From Acidisoma sp. PAMC 29798 (GTDB lineage Bacteria > Pseudomonadota > Alphaproteobacteria > Acetobacterales > Acetobacteraceae): a stretch of DNA of 64,000 nucleotides. Positions 28,960 to 37,586 of this stretch are shown here, one piece after another. Location: the NCBI RefSeq assembly GCF_030252425.1, contig NZ_CP126994.1, positions 1,426,001 through 1,490,000 of the forward strand. Direction: 5' to 3'. Position 1 is the stretch's first letter; each line of letters begins with the position of its first letter. The translations under genes were made by a program, and so were the position numbers. The notes beneath the pieces are model-generated. The model saw nothing but the letters and a program-made list of their open reading frames with translations, was not told where the DNA came from and made no database searches.

Positions 28960-29859
28960 TCAGGCCGCGAGCGACGCGACCTTCTCAGGTGACATCATGA
29001 CCAGCGCCTCATAGTCGCGCAGCAGCCGCTCAGTGATCGGGCCGGGGCTGAAATGCAGATCCCCGATCTGGCGCACCGGCGTCACTTCGGCGGCGGTGCC
29101 GGCGAGGAACACTTCCGAGGCGTTGGCCATCTCTTCCGGCATGATCGTGCGCTCGACCACCTTCATCTGGTGGCGGCGCGCGATGGACATCACGGTGCGG
29201 CGGGTGATGCCGTCCAGGAAGCAATCCGGTGTCGGCGTATGCAGTTCCCCGTCCATGACGAAGAAGATATTGGCGCCCGTCGCTTCGGAGACATGGCCGC
29301 GCCAGTCGAGCATCAGGGCGTCGTCAAAGCCCTGGTCCTCGGCCTGATGCTTGGACATGGTGCCGATCATATAGAGGCCGGCAGCCTTGGACGCCGTCGG
29401 CGCCGTTTCGGGATGCGGGCGCTTCCAGGCCGCATGGCCAAGGCGCACGCCCTTCATGCGGTCATTGCCGAAGAGGTTTGGCCAGGCCCAGACGGCCACG
29501 GCGAGATTGATGGTGGTGAGCTTGGCGGAAACGGCCAATTGCTCGGACCCGCGCCAGGCGATTGGCCGGATATAGGCATCGGTCAAGCCATTGGCTTGCA
29601 GCGTCGTCTTACAGGCCTCGTCGATTTCGGCGACCGTGTAGGGCACTTCGTAGCCCAGAAGCTTGGCCGAGTTCTTCAGCCGCTCGCTGTGTTCGCGCAG
29701 CTTGAAGATATTGCCGCCATAAGCACGCTCACCCTCGAAGACGGCGCTGCCGTAATGCAGCCCATGGCTGAGGACATGCAATTTGGCGTCGCGCCAGGGG
29801 CGAAGGGCGCCATTCCACCAGATCATGCCGTCGCGGTCATCGAAAGGAACGAGCGCCAT
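28960..29859 (-). CDS. ilvE: Branched-chain amino acid aminotransferase
   Basis: A 299-residue class IV PLP aminotransferase. It transfers amino groups between glutamate and the keto acids of leucine, isoleucine and valine. LSHGLHYGSAVFEGERAY, the PLP lysine in ASKAAGLY, ALMLDWRGHVSEATGANIF and DGITRRTVMSIA are diagnostic. Length is normal. It is divergent from the MarR-type gene, with 92 bases between start codons. Confidence 0.94.
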   Translation of the reverse strand: MALVPFDDRDGMIWWNGALRPWRDAKLHVLSHGLHYGSAVFEGERAYGGNIFKLREHSERLKNSAKLLGYEVPYTVAEIDEACKTTLQANGLTDAYIRPIAWRGSEQLAVSAKLTTINLAVAVWAWPNLFGNDRMKGVRLGHAAWKRPHPETAPTASKAAGLYMIGTMSKHQAEDQGFDDALMLDWRGHVSEATGANIFFVMDGELHTPTPDCFLDGITRRTVMSIARRHQMKVVERTIMPEEMANASEVFLAGTAAEVTPVRQIGDLHFSPGPITERLLRDYEALVMMSPEKVASLAA

Positions 29860-29951
29860 AGCTGTTGTTTCCGAAATATTGTTGCGTCGAATGGCCCAAG
29901 GTTATGATCGTCTTGCTTGTTAAGTCAATGAAGCTGCCTTAAAACAATCGT

Positions 29952-30494
29952 ATGTCAGCTATGCCCCCCAGCACGCCATCAACCTCGAGCGCGGGTGCCG
30001 GTCTTCTGTTCCTGCGGGAGGAGGAGATCAGATTGGCGCAGGATATGCTGTTCTTCGCCTATCGCGATTTCACCCGATCGGCGGATGAAGTGCTGGAAGG
30101 GCTGGAGCTTGGGCGGGCGCATCATCGGGCGCTGCATTTCATCGGCCGCGTGCCCGGCATGAATGTCAGCGACCTTCTCGCCATCCTCGGCATCACCAAA
30201 CAGAGCCTGTCGCGCGTTCTCACGACGCTGATGGATCAGGGCTATGTCGCCCAGTCGCCCGGCCGCGCCGATCGGCGGCAGCGGCTGCTGAGCCTCACGC
30301 CCAAGGGGCTCGCGCTGGAGCGCCGGTTGTTCGAGCGGCAGCGGGATGTTCTGCTGCGGGCGTATCGCGAAGCCGGCGGCCCCTCGGTAGAAGGCTTCAA
30401 GCGCGTGCTACGCGCGCTGACGGATGACGCCGGGCAGTCCCATCTCGCTGCCATGGAGGCGTCCGCGCGGGAGCCGCGCGCACGATCGGCATGA
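29952..30494 (+). CDS. MarR family transcriptional regulator (PetP-like)
   Basis: A 180-residue winged-helix regulator: helix-turn-helix VSDLLAILGITKQSLSRVLT and the wing YVAQSPGRADRRQRLLSLTPKG. The gene overlaps the next, a response regulator, by ATGA. This pairing recalls PetP-PetR of Rhodobacter capsulatus. The ligand is unknown. It is divergent from ilvE. Confidence 0.87.
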   Translation: MSAMPPSTPSTSSAGAGLLFLREEEIRLAQDMLFFAYRDFTRSADEVLEGLELGRAHHRALHFIGRVPGMNVSDLLAILGITKQSLSRVLTTLMDQGYVAQSPGRADRRQRLLSLTPKGLALERRLFERQRDVLLRAYREAGGPSVEGFKRVLRALTDDAGQSHLAAMEASAREPRARSA

Positions 30495-31225
30495 GCGGAA
30501 CACCGCCCCTGCCTGATGATGCCACGCTTCATGCTCATGTCCTGGTCGTCGATGACGATGAGCGGCTGCGGCGCCTTCTGGTGCGGTATCTGACCGATCA
30601 CGGCTTTCGCGTCACGGCCGCCGCTGACGCGGCCGAGGCGCGACTGAGCCTGCGGTCGCTGCGGCCGGATTTGATGATCCTCGATGTCACCATGCCGGGC
30701 GAGACGGGGTTGGAGCTGGTCGATGACCTGCGGCGCAACGGGGACCCGGAACTGCCGGTGCTGTTGCTGACGGCCCGGGGCGCGCCGGAGGATCGCATCG
30801 CGGGTTTCGAGGCCGGCGCCGATGATTACCTCGGCAAGCCCTTCGACCCCTACGAGTTGGTGCTGCGCGTGCGCGCCCTGCTGCGACGGGCCGGGAGTGT
30901 CGGTGCCGTCGCAACCGCGGATATCGGTCCCGTACGCCTCGGCGACGCGGAATTCGACCCGGCGCGCGGCGAACTCCGCAATGCTGCCGGACCGATGCGC
31001 CTGACGGGTGGGGAGGTGGCGCTGCTGACGGCGCTCGCCCGCAAGCCGAACCAGATTCTGTCGCGAGAGGAAATCGCACTCGCCCTGGGTATGGATGAGC
31101 CCGGCGAGCGCGCGATCGACGTCCAGGTGACCCGGCTGCGGCGCAAGATCGAGCGTGATTCGCGCGAGCCGCGCTTTCTGCACACCGTGCGTGGGCGCGG
31201 CTATGTTCTCAAGCCAGGTGTATGA
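30491..31225 (+). CDS. OmpR family response regulator (PetR-like)
   Basis: A 244-residue response regulator: receiver domain (about 10-130) with the acidic pair in VVDDDERL, the phosphorylated aspartate in MILDVTMPGE, and the lysine in LGKPFDPYEL; then a winged-helix DNA-binding domain (about 145-240) ending RRKIERDSREPRFLHTVRGR. The histidine kinase 60 bases downstream is its likely partner. Translation is coupled to the MarR gene. Confidence 0.93.
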   Translation: MSGTPPLPDDATLHAHVLVVDDDERLRRLLVRYLTDHGFRVTAAADAAEARLSLRSLRPDLMILDVTMPGETGLELVDDLRRNGDPELPVLLLTARGAPEDRIAGFEAGADDYLGKPFDPYELVLRVRALLRRAGSVGAVATADIGPVRLGDAEFDPARGELRNAAGPMRLTGGEVALLTALARKPNQILSREEIALALGMDEPGERAIDVQVTRLRRKIERDSREPRFLHTVRGRGYVLKPGV

Positions 31226-31285
31226 CGCGGCACGCAGAAATCGGATGACGGTCGTGGCTTCACCTCCCATCGACCGGCGTTAGGT

Positions 31286-32629
31286 ATGTCGTTAGCGGCG
31301 CCCGAGCGTTTGTTCCGGAAATTTCTGCCGCGCGGCCTGTTCGCGCGCAGCCTGCTGATCATCCTGCTGCCGATCCTGCTGCTGGAAGCGGTGACGCTTC
31401 AGGTCTTCTACGGCAGTCATCTGGGCATCATCTCCCGCCGTTTCGCCTTCAGCATCGCGGGCGAGATCGCCTTCAGCCTGGATGTCATCGCCCGTAGCCC
31501 GGACCCCGCAACGCAATGGCGCATCACCAATGATGTGGCGCGGCAGTTCGACTTGCATATGACCTTCGATCCGGGGCGGAAGATGGTTCCGCGGCGCGAG
31601 ATCAACGTCCTCGGTCCCCAGGATGACGATCTGGCCGAGGCGCTGCGCCAGCATCTCAGCTTGCCGTTCCAGATGGACTGGGTGTCCGATCCGGACTCTG
31701 TGCTCATCCAGATGCAATTGCCCAATGGCGTTGTGGACGTCGCGGTACCCCGCAAGCGCCTCTATGCGGGCACGATGTATATCTTCGTGAGCTGGGTCGT
31801 GGGCACCTCGATCCTGCTGATCATCATTGCGGTGCTGTTCTTGCGGGTTCAGGTGCGGGGCATCCGCCGTCTGGCGCGCGCGGCCGAAACCTTCGGCATG
31901 GGCCGTGACCGTGGCCCCATTCAGCCTGAAGGCGCGCGGGAGGTGCGGCGTGCCGCGATCGCCTTCAACCGGATGCAGGAGCGTGTGGTGCGGTTCGTCG
32001 CCCAGCGCACGGATATGCTCGCCGGCGTGTCCCATGATTTGCGCACGCCGCTGACACGCCTGCGCCTAACGCTGGCGATGCTTCCGACCGGGCCTCAACT
32101 CGCCCCCGATGTGGCCGACATGACGGCGGATGTGGAGGAGATGGAGCGGATGATCGCGGGCTACCTTGCCTTCGCGCGGGGCGAGGGGGCGGAGACGACG
32201 ACGCCCACTGATCTGTCGGCGATGCTGGAGGAGATTGTGGCGCGGGCTCGGCGGGCAGGGACCAAAATCTCGCTGCACGGTGCGTCAGACCTCGTTTTAC
32301 CGCTGCGGGCCGATGCGATGCGCCGCGCGATCACCAACCTGGTCGATAACGGCCGGCGTCATGCCGTGCATGTCACGATCGGCGTCGCGCTCCATGGCCA
32401 GAACGCGGTCAATGTCACGGTGGATGACGATGGGCCCGGCATTCCCGAGTCGCGGCGGGAGAGTGTGTTTCGACCCTTCGAAAGCGGGGCGCACCCCGGC
32501 TTGCCGGGCGGCGGCACCGGGCTCGGCCTGAGCATTGCGCGCGATATTGTGCGCGCCCATGGCGGAGAGATCACGCTGAGCGACAGTCCGCTCGGTGGCC
32601 TGCGCGCGACGATCCGTTTGCCGCTATGA
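31286..32629 (+). CDS. Sensor histidine kinase (EnvZ-like)
   Basis: A 447-residue membrane kinase. Helices at about 20-42 and 165-188 flank a periplasmic sensor of about 120 residues. A HAMP linker follows, then the dimerisation helix with the phosphorylated histidine in GVSHDLRTPLTRLRL, and an ATPase domain with NLVDNGRRHA, DDDGPGIPE and GGGTGLGLSIA. It should phosphorylate the response regulator encoded just upstream. The signal is unknown. Its stop overlaps the end of the convergent fitB-type gene by 6 bases. Confidence 0.92.
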   Translation: MSLAAPERLFRKFLPRGLFARSLLIILLPILLLEAVTLQVFYGSHLGIISRRFAFSIAGEIAFSLDVIARSPDPATQWRITNDVARQFDLHMTFDPGRKMVPRREINVLGPQDDDLAEALRQHLSLPFQMDWVSDPDSVLIQMQLPNGVVDVAVPRKRLYAGTMYIFVSWVVGTSILLIIIAVLFLRVQVRGIRRLARAAETFGMGRDRGPIQPEGAREVRRAAIAFNRMQERVVRFVAQRTDMLAGVSHDLRTPLTRLRLTLAMLPTGPQLAPDVADMTADVEEMERMIAGYLAFARGEGAETTTPTDLSAMLEEIVARARRAGTKISLHGASDLVLPLRADAMRRAITNLVDNGRRHAVHVTIGVALHGQNAVNVTVDDDGPGIPESRRESVFRPFESGAHPGLPGGGTGLGLSIARDIVRAHGGEITLSDSPLGGLRATIRLPL

Positions 32630-33049
32630 CGTCAGGCTCCATGGATTGATCACGACGATCCCGCAGCCGTCGAAGTCAGGGACGTTGCGTGTCGCAAGCT
32701 CTGCGCCACGTGATCGTGCAATCGCGGCGATCTGTGCGTCAAATGGGGTCATCGGCCGACCGGCCTGTCTGCGGGTAGAGGCTAGTTCCGCATAGGCGTG
32801 AGCGGCATCATTGTCGAAGGGAAGAACACGCCCCCGGAAATGTCTGTTGAAGGCTATGCTGGCGGCGTGAAGCAGGTCGCCGCGTCGCTTTCCCGCAGGC
32901 AAGAGCGCTATTCCATATAACAACTCGGCCTGTGACACGGATGCCACAAAGAGGCTGGCAGGCGGCATCGCATTGAGCCAGCCGAGCACGATCGGATTCG
33001 GTTCGTCTTTCATGACTTCCGAAATCACGTTCGTATCAAGAATGATCAC
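32624..33049 (-). CDS. FitB/VapC-type PIN-domain toxin
   Basis: A 141-residue PIN-domain RNase. Acidic residues sit in IILDTNVISEVMKDE, VSQAELLYGIA, MTPFDAQIAAIA and ATRNVPDFDGCG. The FitB subgroup, recognised by the last motif, pairs with a ribbon-helix-helix antitoxin, and such a gene lies 12 bases upstream. The start is GTG 33049. Confidence 0.9.
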   Translation of the reverse strand: MIILDTNVISEVMKDEPNPIVLGWLNAMPPASLFVASVSQAELLYGIALLPAGKRRGDLLHAASIAFNRHFRGRVLPFDNDAAHAYAELASTRRQAGRPMTPFDAQIAAIARSRGAELATRNVPDFDGCGIVVINPWSLTS

Positions 33050-33061
33050 GCTCTGTATCGG

Positions 33062-33307
33062 CTAGTCAAAGGATGGCGGCTCGCGCATCGGCTCACGGGT
33101 AACGTCTGGAAGATCGAGGCCACCGAGAGGCTTAAACAAAGCATTGAGGGCCGTGCCGAGCGCCACGGGCGAGGTGGGCTCAGTGTTCAGATTGGCCCGT
33201 AATATATCGCGGGCTTCCTCCTCCATTGAGCGACCATGCACTGCGGCTTGAACGCGCAACCGCGCCTTCAAGGGCTCGTCCAGATTTCGAATCGTAATGC
33301 TTGCCAT
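33062..33307 (-). CDS. FitA-type ribbon-helix-helix antitoxin
   Basis: An 81-residue protein. The N terminus MASITIRNLDEPLKARLRVQ is a ribbon-helix-helix strand and helix, followed by HGRSMEEEARDIL, the FitA-like consensus. The C-terminal acidic/proline tail (LPDVTREPMREPPSFD) would insert into the toxin. It should repress its own operon through the inverted repeat directly upstream. ATG start. Confidence 0.9.
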   Translation of the reverse strand: MASITIRNLDEPLKARLRVQAAVHGRSMEEEARDILRANLNTEPTSPVALGTALNALFKPLGGLDLPDVTREPMREPPSFD

Positions 33308-33320
33308 TCAACGGCCTTCT

Positions 33321-33353
33321 GCCATCAATGATGTATTTTTAAGCATTGATGGC
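33321..33353 (-). promoter_or_regulatory. Inverted-repeat operator of the fitAB-type module
   Basis: GCCATCAATG (33321-33330) and CATTGATGGC (33344-33353) form a perfect 10-base inverted repeat with a 13-base AT-rich spacer, 13 bases upstream of the antitoxin start codon. A nested GATGGCATC palindrome adjoins it. FitA/FitB binds paired inverted repeats of this kind in Neisseria; the role here is inferred. The AT-rich spacer could contain the promoter -10 region. The rest of the gap to xseB shows no gene. Confidence 0.6.
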
Positions 33354-33495
33354 ATCAAGAGCAAGATCATACATTGGGGCTTGGGCCGCCGCCTGGGCCC
33401 TATCACGCAGTCAGGGGTTGGCGCCTCGGGTCCAAAAGGGTTACGAGATGGGTCATGTTGAGATGCTGGCCTCGCGCGCCTTGGAGTGTTGTCTG

Positions 33496-33756
33496 ATGTC
33501 CGCTTCCCTTGCGCCCAACGCGGCCGGACCTGCGGATGTATCGGCCCTCTCGTTCGAGGACGCTCTCACTGAGCTGGAAAAGATCGTCCGTGGCCTGGAA
33601 AGTGGCCAGCAGAAGCTGGAGGAGGCGATCACCGCCTTTGAACGCGGAAGCGCCCTCCGCCGTCACTGCGAGTCCAAACTTGCCGAGGCCGAGACCCGAA
33701 TTCAGGCGATTGTCGAGCGCGCGGACGGCGCGCTCAGCACGCGGCCGATCGAGTAG
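33496..33756 (+). CDS. xseB: Exodeoxyribonuclease VII small subunit
   Basis: An 86-residue helical protein: LSFEDALTELEKIVRGLESG, QQKLEEAITAFERGSALRRH and CESKLAEAETRIQAIV, the standard XseB pattern. It binds XseA (large subunit, not in this window) in the nuclease that degrades single-stranded DNA. ATG 33496 is chosen because the frame upstream has no family similarity. It is followed by ispA and dxs, a common alphaproteobacterial order. Confidence 0.93.
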   Translation: MSASLAPNAAGPADVSALSFEDALTELEKIVRGLESGQQKLEEAITAFERGSALRRHCESKLAEAETRIQAIVERADGALSTRPIE

Positions 33757-33777
33757 AGTGGCGTTCGAGTAAACGGA

Positions 33778-34695
33778 ATGAGCATGAACCTCGTCGCGAG
33801 CGATACCCGAACCGCCCTGACCGAAGCCCTCAAACGGCGCGCCCGAGAAGTCGAGCACGCGCTGGATGTGCTTCTTCCCCTGCCGGACGGGCAGGAGAAG
33901 CGGCTGATCGAGGCCATGCGCTATGCCGTGCTTGGCGGTGGCAAGCGGCTGCGTGGGTTCCTCGTCATGGAAACGGCAAGCCTCTTTTCGGTCGCGCCGG
34001 CCTGTGCCGCGCGCGTCGCGGCATCGGTGGAAATGCTCCACGCCTATTCTCTGGTTCATGACGATCTGCCGGCAATGGACGATGACGACCTGCGCCGTGG
34101 TCAGCCGAGTTGCCACCGCGCCTTTGACGAGGCGACGGCGATCCTTGCCGGCGATGCCCTGCTGACCCGCGCTTTCGAAGTTCTGGTCGACAGCGACACC
34201 CATTCCGATTCGCAGGCGCGCTGCGAGTTGGTGGCGGCGCTGGGTGCGGCGGCCGGCGCACGCGGCATGGTCGGCGGCCAGATGATCGACATGGTCTCGG
34301 AAGGGACCCAGCTTTCGGCGCCGGAAGTGACGCGCCTTCAGGCCCTTAAGACCGGGCGCCTCATCCAATACAGTGCCGAGGCCGGTGCGATTCTCGGCCG
34401 CGCGCCGCCGCAGCAGCGCCATCATATCGCGGCGTTCGGCCGCGATCTCGGCGCCGCCTTCCAGATTGCCGACGACATTCTCGATGCCGAGGGCACCGAG
34501 GAAGAGATCGGCAAGACCGCCGGCAAAGATGCTGCCGCCGGCAAGGCCACCATGGTGTCGATCATGGGCCTGGAGCAGGCGCGCGCCCATGCGGCGATGC
34601 TCGCGGCTCAGGCTGCCAATTACCTCGCGAGTTTCGGTGACCGCGCCGCGCATCTGGTCGCCCTGACTGATTTCGTGGTTTCGAGACGGAGTTGA
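33778..34695 (+). CDS. ispA: Polyprenyl synthetase (farnesyl diphosphate synthase)
   Basis: A 305-residue trans-prenyl transferase with both aspartate-rich motifs, the first in [17 protein letters not shown] and the second in FQIADDILD, as well as [12 protein letters not shown]. The gap between the aspartates of the first motif (DDxxxxD form) and gene context with xseB and dxs indicate short-chain farnesyl diphosphate synthase. It builds C15 isoprenoids from IPP and DMAPP. The ATG 33778 lies 21 bases after the xseB stop. Confidence 0.92.
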   Translation: MSMNLVASDTRTALTEALKRRAREVEHALDVLLPLPDGQEKRLIEAMRYAVLGGGKRLRGFLVMETASLFSVAPACAARVAASVEMLHAYSLVHDDLPAMDDDDLRRGQPSCHRAFDEATAILAGDALLTRAFEVLVDSDTHSDSQARCELVAALGAAAGARGMVGGQMIDMVSEGTQLSAPEVTRLQALKTGRLIQYSAEAGAILGRAPPQQRHHIAAFGRDLGAAFQIADDILDAEGTEEEIGKTAGKDAAAGKATMVSIMGLEQARAHAAMLAAQAANYLASFGDRAAHLVALTDFVVSRRS

Positions 34696-34700
34696 TACCG

Positions 34701-36623
34701 ATGCCCCCGCATACGCCGCTGCTCGATCGCGTTCATATCCCCTCCGATCTTCGTAACTTCTCCAACGAGCAGCTTGCCCAGATCGCCGAGGAACTTCGCG
34801 CCGAGGTCGTCGACACCGTCTCCGTCACCGGCGGCCATCTCGGCGCCGCCCTCGGCGTGATCGAGCTGACGGTCGCGATCCATGCCGTGTTCGATACGCC
34901 GACGGACCGGCTGATCTGGGATGTCGGTCATCAGGCCTACCCGCATAAGATCCTGACCGGACGGCGGGATCGTATCCGCACCCTGCGCCAGCCGGGTGGC
35001 CTGTCGGGCTTCACCCGCCGCAGCGAGAGCGAATACGACCCCTTCGGTGCCGCCCATTCCTCGACCTCTATCTCGGCCGGCCTCGGCATGGCCGTCGCCC
35101 GCGACCTCAAGGGTGAGAACAACGAGCAGCAGATCATTTGCGTGATCGGTGACGGCGCGATGAGTGCCGGCATGGCCTATGAGGCGATGAATAACGCGGG
35201 CTCGATGAAAAGCCGCTTGATCGTCATCCTCAATGATAACGACATGTCCATCGCGCCGCCCGTGGGCGCGATGAGCGCCTATCTGTCGCGGCTGATCTCC
35301 TCCCAGTCCTTCCTCAACCTGCGCGATCTCGCCTCCCGAATGGCCAAGCGCTTCCCGCGCTCCATCGAGCGGACGGCCAAGCGCGCCGAGGAATATGCGC
35401 GCGGTATCTTGACCGGCGGCACCTTGTTCGAGGAACTGGGCTTCTACTATGTCGGCCCGATCGACGGCCATAACATGGACCATCTACTGCCGATCCTGCG
35501 CAATCTGCGCGACCATGAGGAAGGCGGCCCGGTACTGCTTCATGTCGTGACGCAGAAGGGCAAGGGCTATGCCCCGGCCGAAGCCAGCGCCGACAAATAC
35601 CACGGCGTCACCCGCTTCAATGTCATCACCGGTGAGCAGACCAAGGCCCCGCCGGGACCGCCGAGCTATACCAAGGTCTTCGCCAATGCGCTGATCGCCG
35701 AGGCCGAGGCCGATGACCGCGTGGTCGCGGTCACCGCCGCCATGCCGACCGGCACGGGGCTGGACAGCTTTGGCAAGCGCTTCCCCGAGCGCACCTTCGA
35801 CGTGGGCATTGCCGAGCAGCATGGCGTGACCTTCGCCGCCGGCATGGCGACCGAGGGCATGAAGCCCTTCGTGGCGATCTACTCCACCTTCCTGCAGCGC
35901 GCCTATGATCAGGTCGTGCATGACGTGGCCATCCAGCATCTGCCGGTGCGCTTCGCCATGGACCGTGCCGGAATGGTCGGTGCCGACGGCCATACCCATG
36001 CCGGCGTCTACGATCTTTGCTTCATGGGCTGTCTGCCGGGCATCGTGCTGATGGCGCCGTCCGATGAAGTCGAGCTGATGCATATGGTGGCAACCGCCGC
36101 CCAGATTGACGATCGACCCAGCGCCTTCCGCTTTCCGCGCGGTGAGGGGCTTGGGCTCGAACTGCCCAAGCGCGGCACCGTGCTCGAAATCGGGCGCGGC
36201 CGGATCATTCGCGAAGGCTCCAAGGTCGCCATTCTGGCGCTCGGCCCCCGCTTGCAGGAGGCGCTGAAGGCGGCCGACGAACTCGCCGGACGCGGCTTGA
36301 GCACGACGGTCGCGGATGCCCGCTTCGCCAAGCCCCTCGACACCGCATTGATCACCCAGCTCGCGCGGCATCATGAAGTGCTGATCACCATCGAAGACAA
36401 TGTGTCCGGTGGCTTCGGCTCCGCCGTGATGCATTACATGGCGCTTGCCGGCTTGCTCGACGGCGGCGTGAAGATGCGGCCGATGACGATCCCCGACAAA
36501 ATGATCGACCACAACACGCCTTCCGGCCAGTCGATCGAGGCCGGGCTGACGGCCAAGGACATCGTGGCGACGGCTCTCTCCGCTCTCGGTATTGCCGCCG
36601 GAACCTCTGCGGTGCGCGCCTGA
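34701..36623 (+). CDS. dxs: 1-deoxy-D-xylulose-5-phosphate synthase
   Basis: A 640-residue thiamine diphosphate enzyme making DXP from pyruvate and glyceraldehyde 3-phosphate, the entry to the MEP isoprenoid pathway. The ThDP motif [37 protein letters not shown] and [17 protein letters not shown] are diagnostic. ATG 34701 is preferred over a TTG at 34692 that overlaps the ispA stop. Its stop shares one base with the next start (TGATG). Confidence 0.96.
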   Translation: MPPHTPLLDRVHIPSDLRNFSNEQLAQIAEELRAEVVDTVSVTGGHLGAALGVIELTVAIHAVFDTPTDRLIWDVGHQAYPHKILTGRRDRIRTLRQPGGLSGFTRRSESEYDPFGAAHSSTSISAGLGMAVARDLKGENNEQQIICVIGDGAMSAGMAYEAMNNAGSMKSRLIVILNDNDMSIAPPVGAMSAYLSRLISSQSFLNLRDLASRMAKRFPRSIERTAKRAEEYARGILTGGTLFEELGFYYVGPIDGHNMDHLLPILRNLRDHEEGGPVLLHVVTQKGKGYAPAEASADKYHGVTRFNVITGEQTKAPPGPPSYTKVFANALIAEAEADDRVVAVTAAMPTGTGLDSFGKRFPERTFDVGIAEQHGVTFAAGMATEGMKPFVAIYSTFLQRAYDQVVHDVAIQHLPVRFAMDRAGMVGADGHTHAGVYDLCFMGCLPGIVLMAPSDEVELMHMVATAAQIDDRPSAFRFPRGEGLGLELPKRGTVLEIGRGRIIREGSKVAILALGPRLQEALKAADELAGRGLSTTVADARFAKPLDTALITQLARHHEVLITIEDNVSGGFGSAVMHYMALAGLLDGGVKMRPMTIPDKMIDHNTPSGQSIEAGLTAKDIVATALSALGIAAGTSAVRA

Positions 36624-37516
36624 TGTCTTCGACCATCAGCGACAAGACCCGCCAGTTCCGAAACGCGCTCGGGTCTTTCGCGACGGGTGTGACGATCATC
36701 ACCACGCGCTCGCCCGATGGCCGCGATGTCGGCGTCACCGCCAATAGCTTCAACTCGGTGTCCCTCGATCCGCCGATGATTCTGTGGAGCCTGGGCAAGA
36801 ACTCCAGCAGTCTCGACGCCTTCATGGCGGCGGAGCATTTCGCCGTGCATGTTCTGGCGATGGATCAGGAGGCGCTGTCGGGCAAGTTCGCCCGCAGCAG
36901 CGACACCAAGTTCGACGGCGTGACGGTGGAGCGCGGTGCCGGTGGCATTCCGCTCATTCCCGGCTGCGCCGCGCGGTTCCAGTGTCGCACCGCCTATCGC
37001 CACGAAGGCGGCGATCACATGATTCTAGTCGGCGAGGTCGATGAATTCGACCATGATGGCCATGCCCCGCTGGCTTTCCACGGCGGCCGTTACGGCGTTT
37101 TCGTCAAGAACGAAGCGCCAGCGGCGGTCGGTGGGGGGGCACCGCTTCTGGGGGATCTGCTGGCCGGGGCGCAATCCAAACTCGACGCGCGGGTGTCGGA
37201 CGACATCGCCGCGTCCGGCTTGGCGACCGAGGAATTCCAGGTGCTGCGGTTTTTGGCCGAGGGACCGCACGGGGTTGCGGACCTGGAGGCTTTGATGGGG
37301 CCGACCAGCGAAACCGCGACCGAGGTGATGTTGGAAGATCTGGCGGCGCGTGACCTCGTTCTGCACACGGACGACGCGGTGTCTCTTACCGATGTCGGTC
37401 GCGCCGCCGTGGCGGCCTTGGTCGAGCGCGTGAGTGCTGCGGAAGCCGCAGCACTTCAGGCGCTGACAGGGCATGAAATCGCCCTGCTGCGGCGGTTTCT
37501 GGCTCGGGTGGAGTAG
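36623..37516 (+). CDS. Flavin reductase-like protein fused to a winged-helix domain
   Basis: A 297-residue protein. Residues about 8-165 are a flavin-reductase-like FMN-binding domain (FRNALGSFATGVTIITTRSP, VTANSFNSVSLDPPMILWSL, FAVHVLA, HMILVGEV). Residues about 190-290 look like a MarR-type winged helix (LATEEFQVLRFLAEGPHGV, a recognition-like helix, and LTDVGRAAVAALVERV). A family member of about 160-170 residues is normal, so the C-terminal extension is unusual. It could supply reduced flavin to a monooxygenase and regulate by flavin state (inference). It is coupled to dxs by a 1-base overlap. Confidence 0.8.
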   Translation: MSSTISDKTRQFRNALGSFATGVTIITTRSPDGRDVGVTANSFNSVSLDPPMILWSLGKNSSSLDAFMAAEHFAVHVLAMDQEALSGKFARSSDTKFDGVTVERGAGGIPLIPGCAARFQCRTAYRHEGGDHMILVGEVDEFDHDGHAPLAFHGGRYGVFVKNEAPAAVGGGAPLLGDLLAGAQSKLDARVSDDIAASGLATEEFQVLRFLAEGPHGVADLEALMGPTSETATEVMLEDLAARDLVLHTDDAVSLTDVGRAAVAALVERVSAAEAAALQALTGHEIALLRRFLARVE

Positions 37517-37526
37517 CGATACCTTT

Positions 37527-37565
37527 AAGTCGTCACCCGCGCATCAACTGCGCGGGTGACGACTT
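37527..37565. terminator. Strong bidirectional stem-loop terminator
   Basis: GTCGTCACCCGCGCA (37529-37543) and TGCGCGGGTGACGAC (37549-37563) form a perfect 15-base stem with a 5-base loop; AA/TT extend it by two pairs. TTTTAAA follows on the plus strand and TTTAAAGG-type sequence on the minus, so it can end both convergent genes. Confidence 0.75.
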
Positions 37566-37586
37566 TTAAATGTGCGCGTCTGAGCG

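Noticed and set aside
27323-29014. 563-residue plus-strand open frame
   Set aside because: Antisense shadow of the YdeP-type gene; no domain.
29917-29947. Possible MarR operator TTGTT ... AACAA between ilvE and the MarR gene
   Set aside because: Arms are only five bases with uneven spacing; too weak to call.
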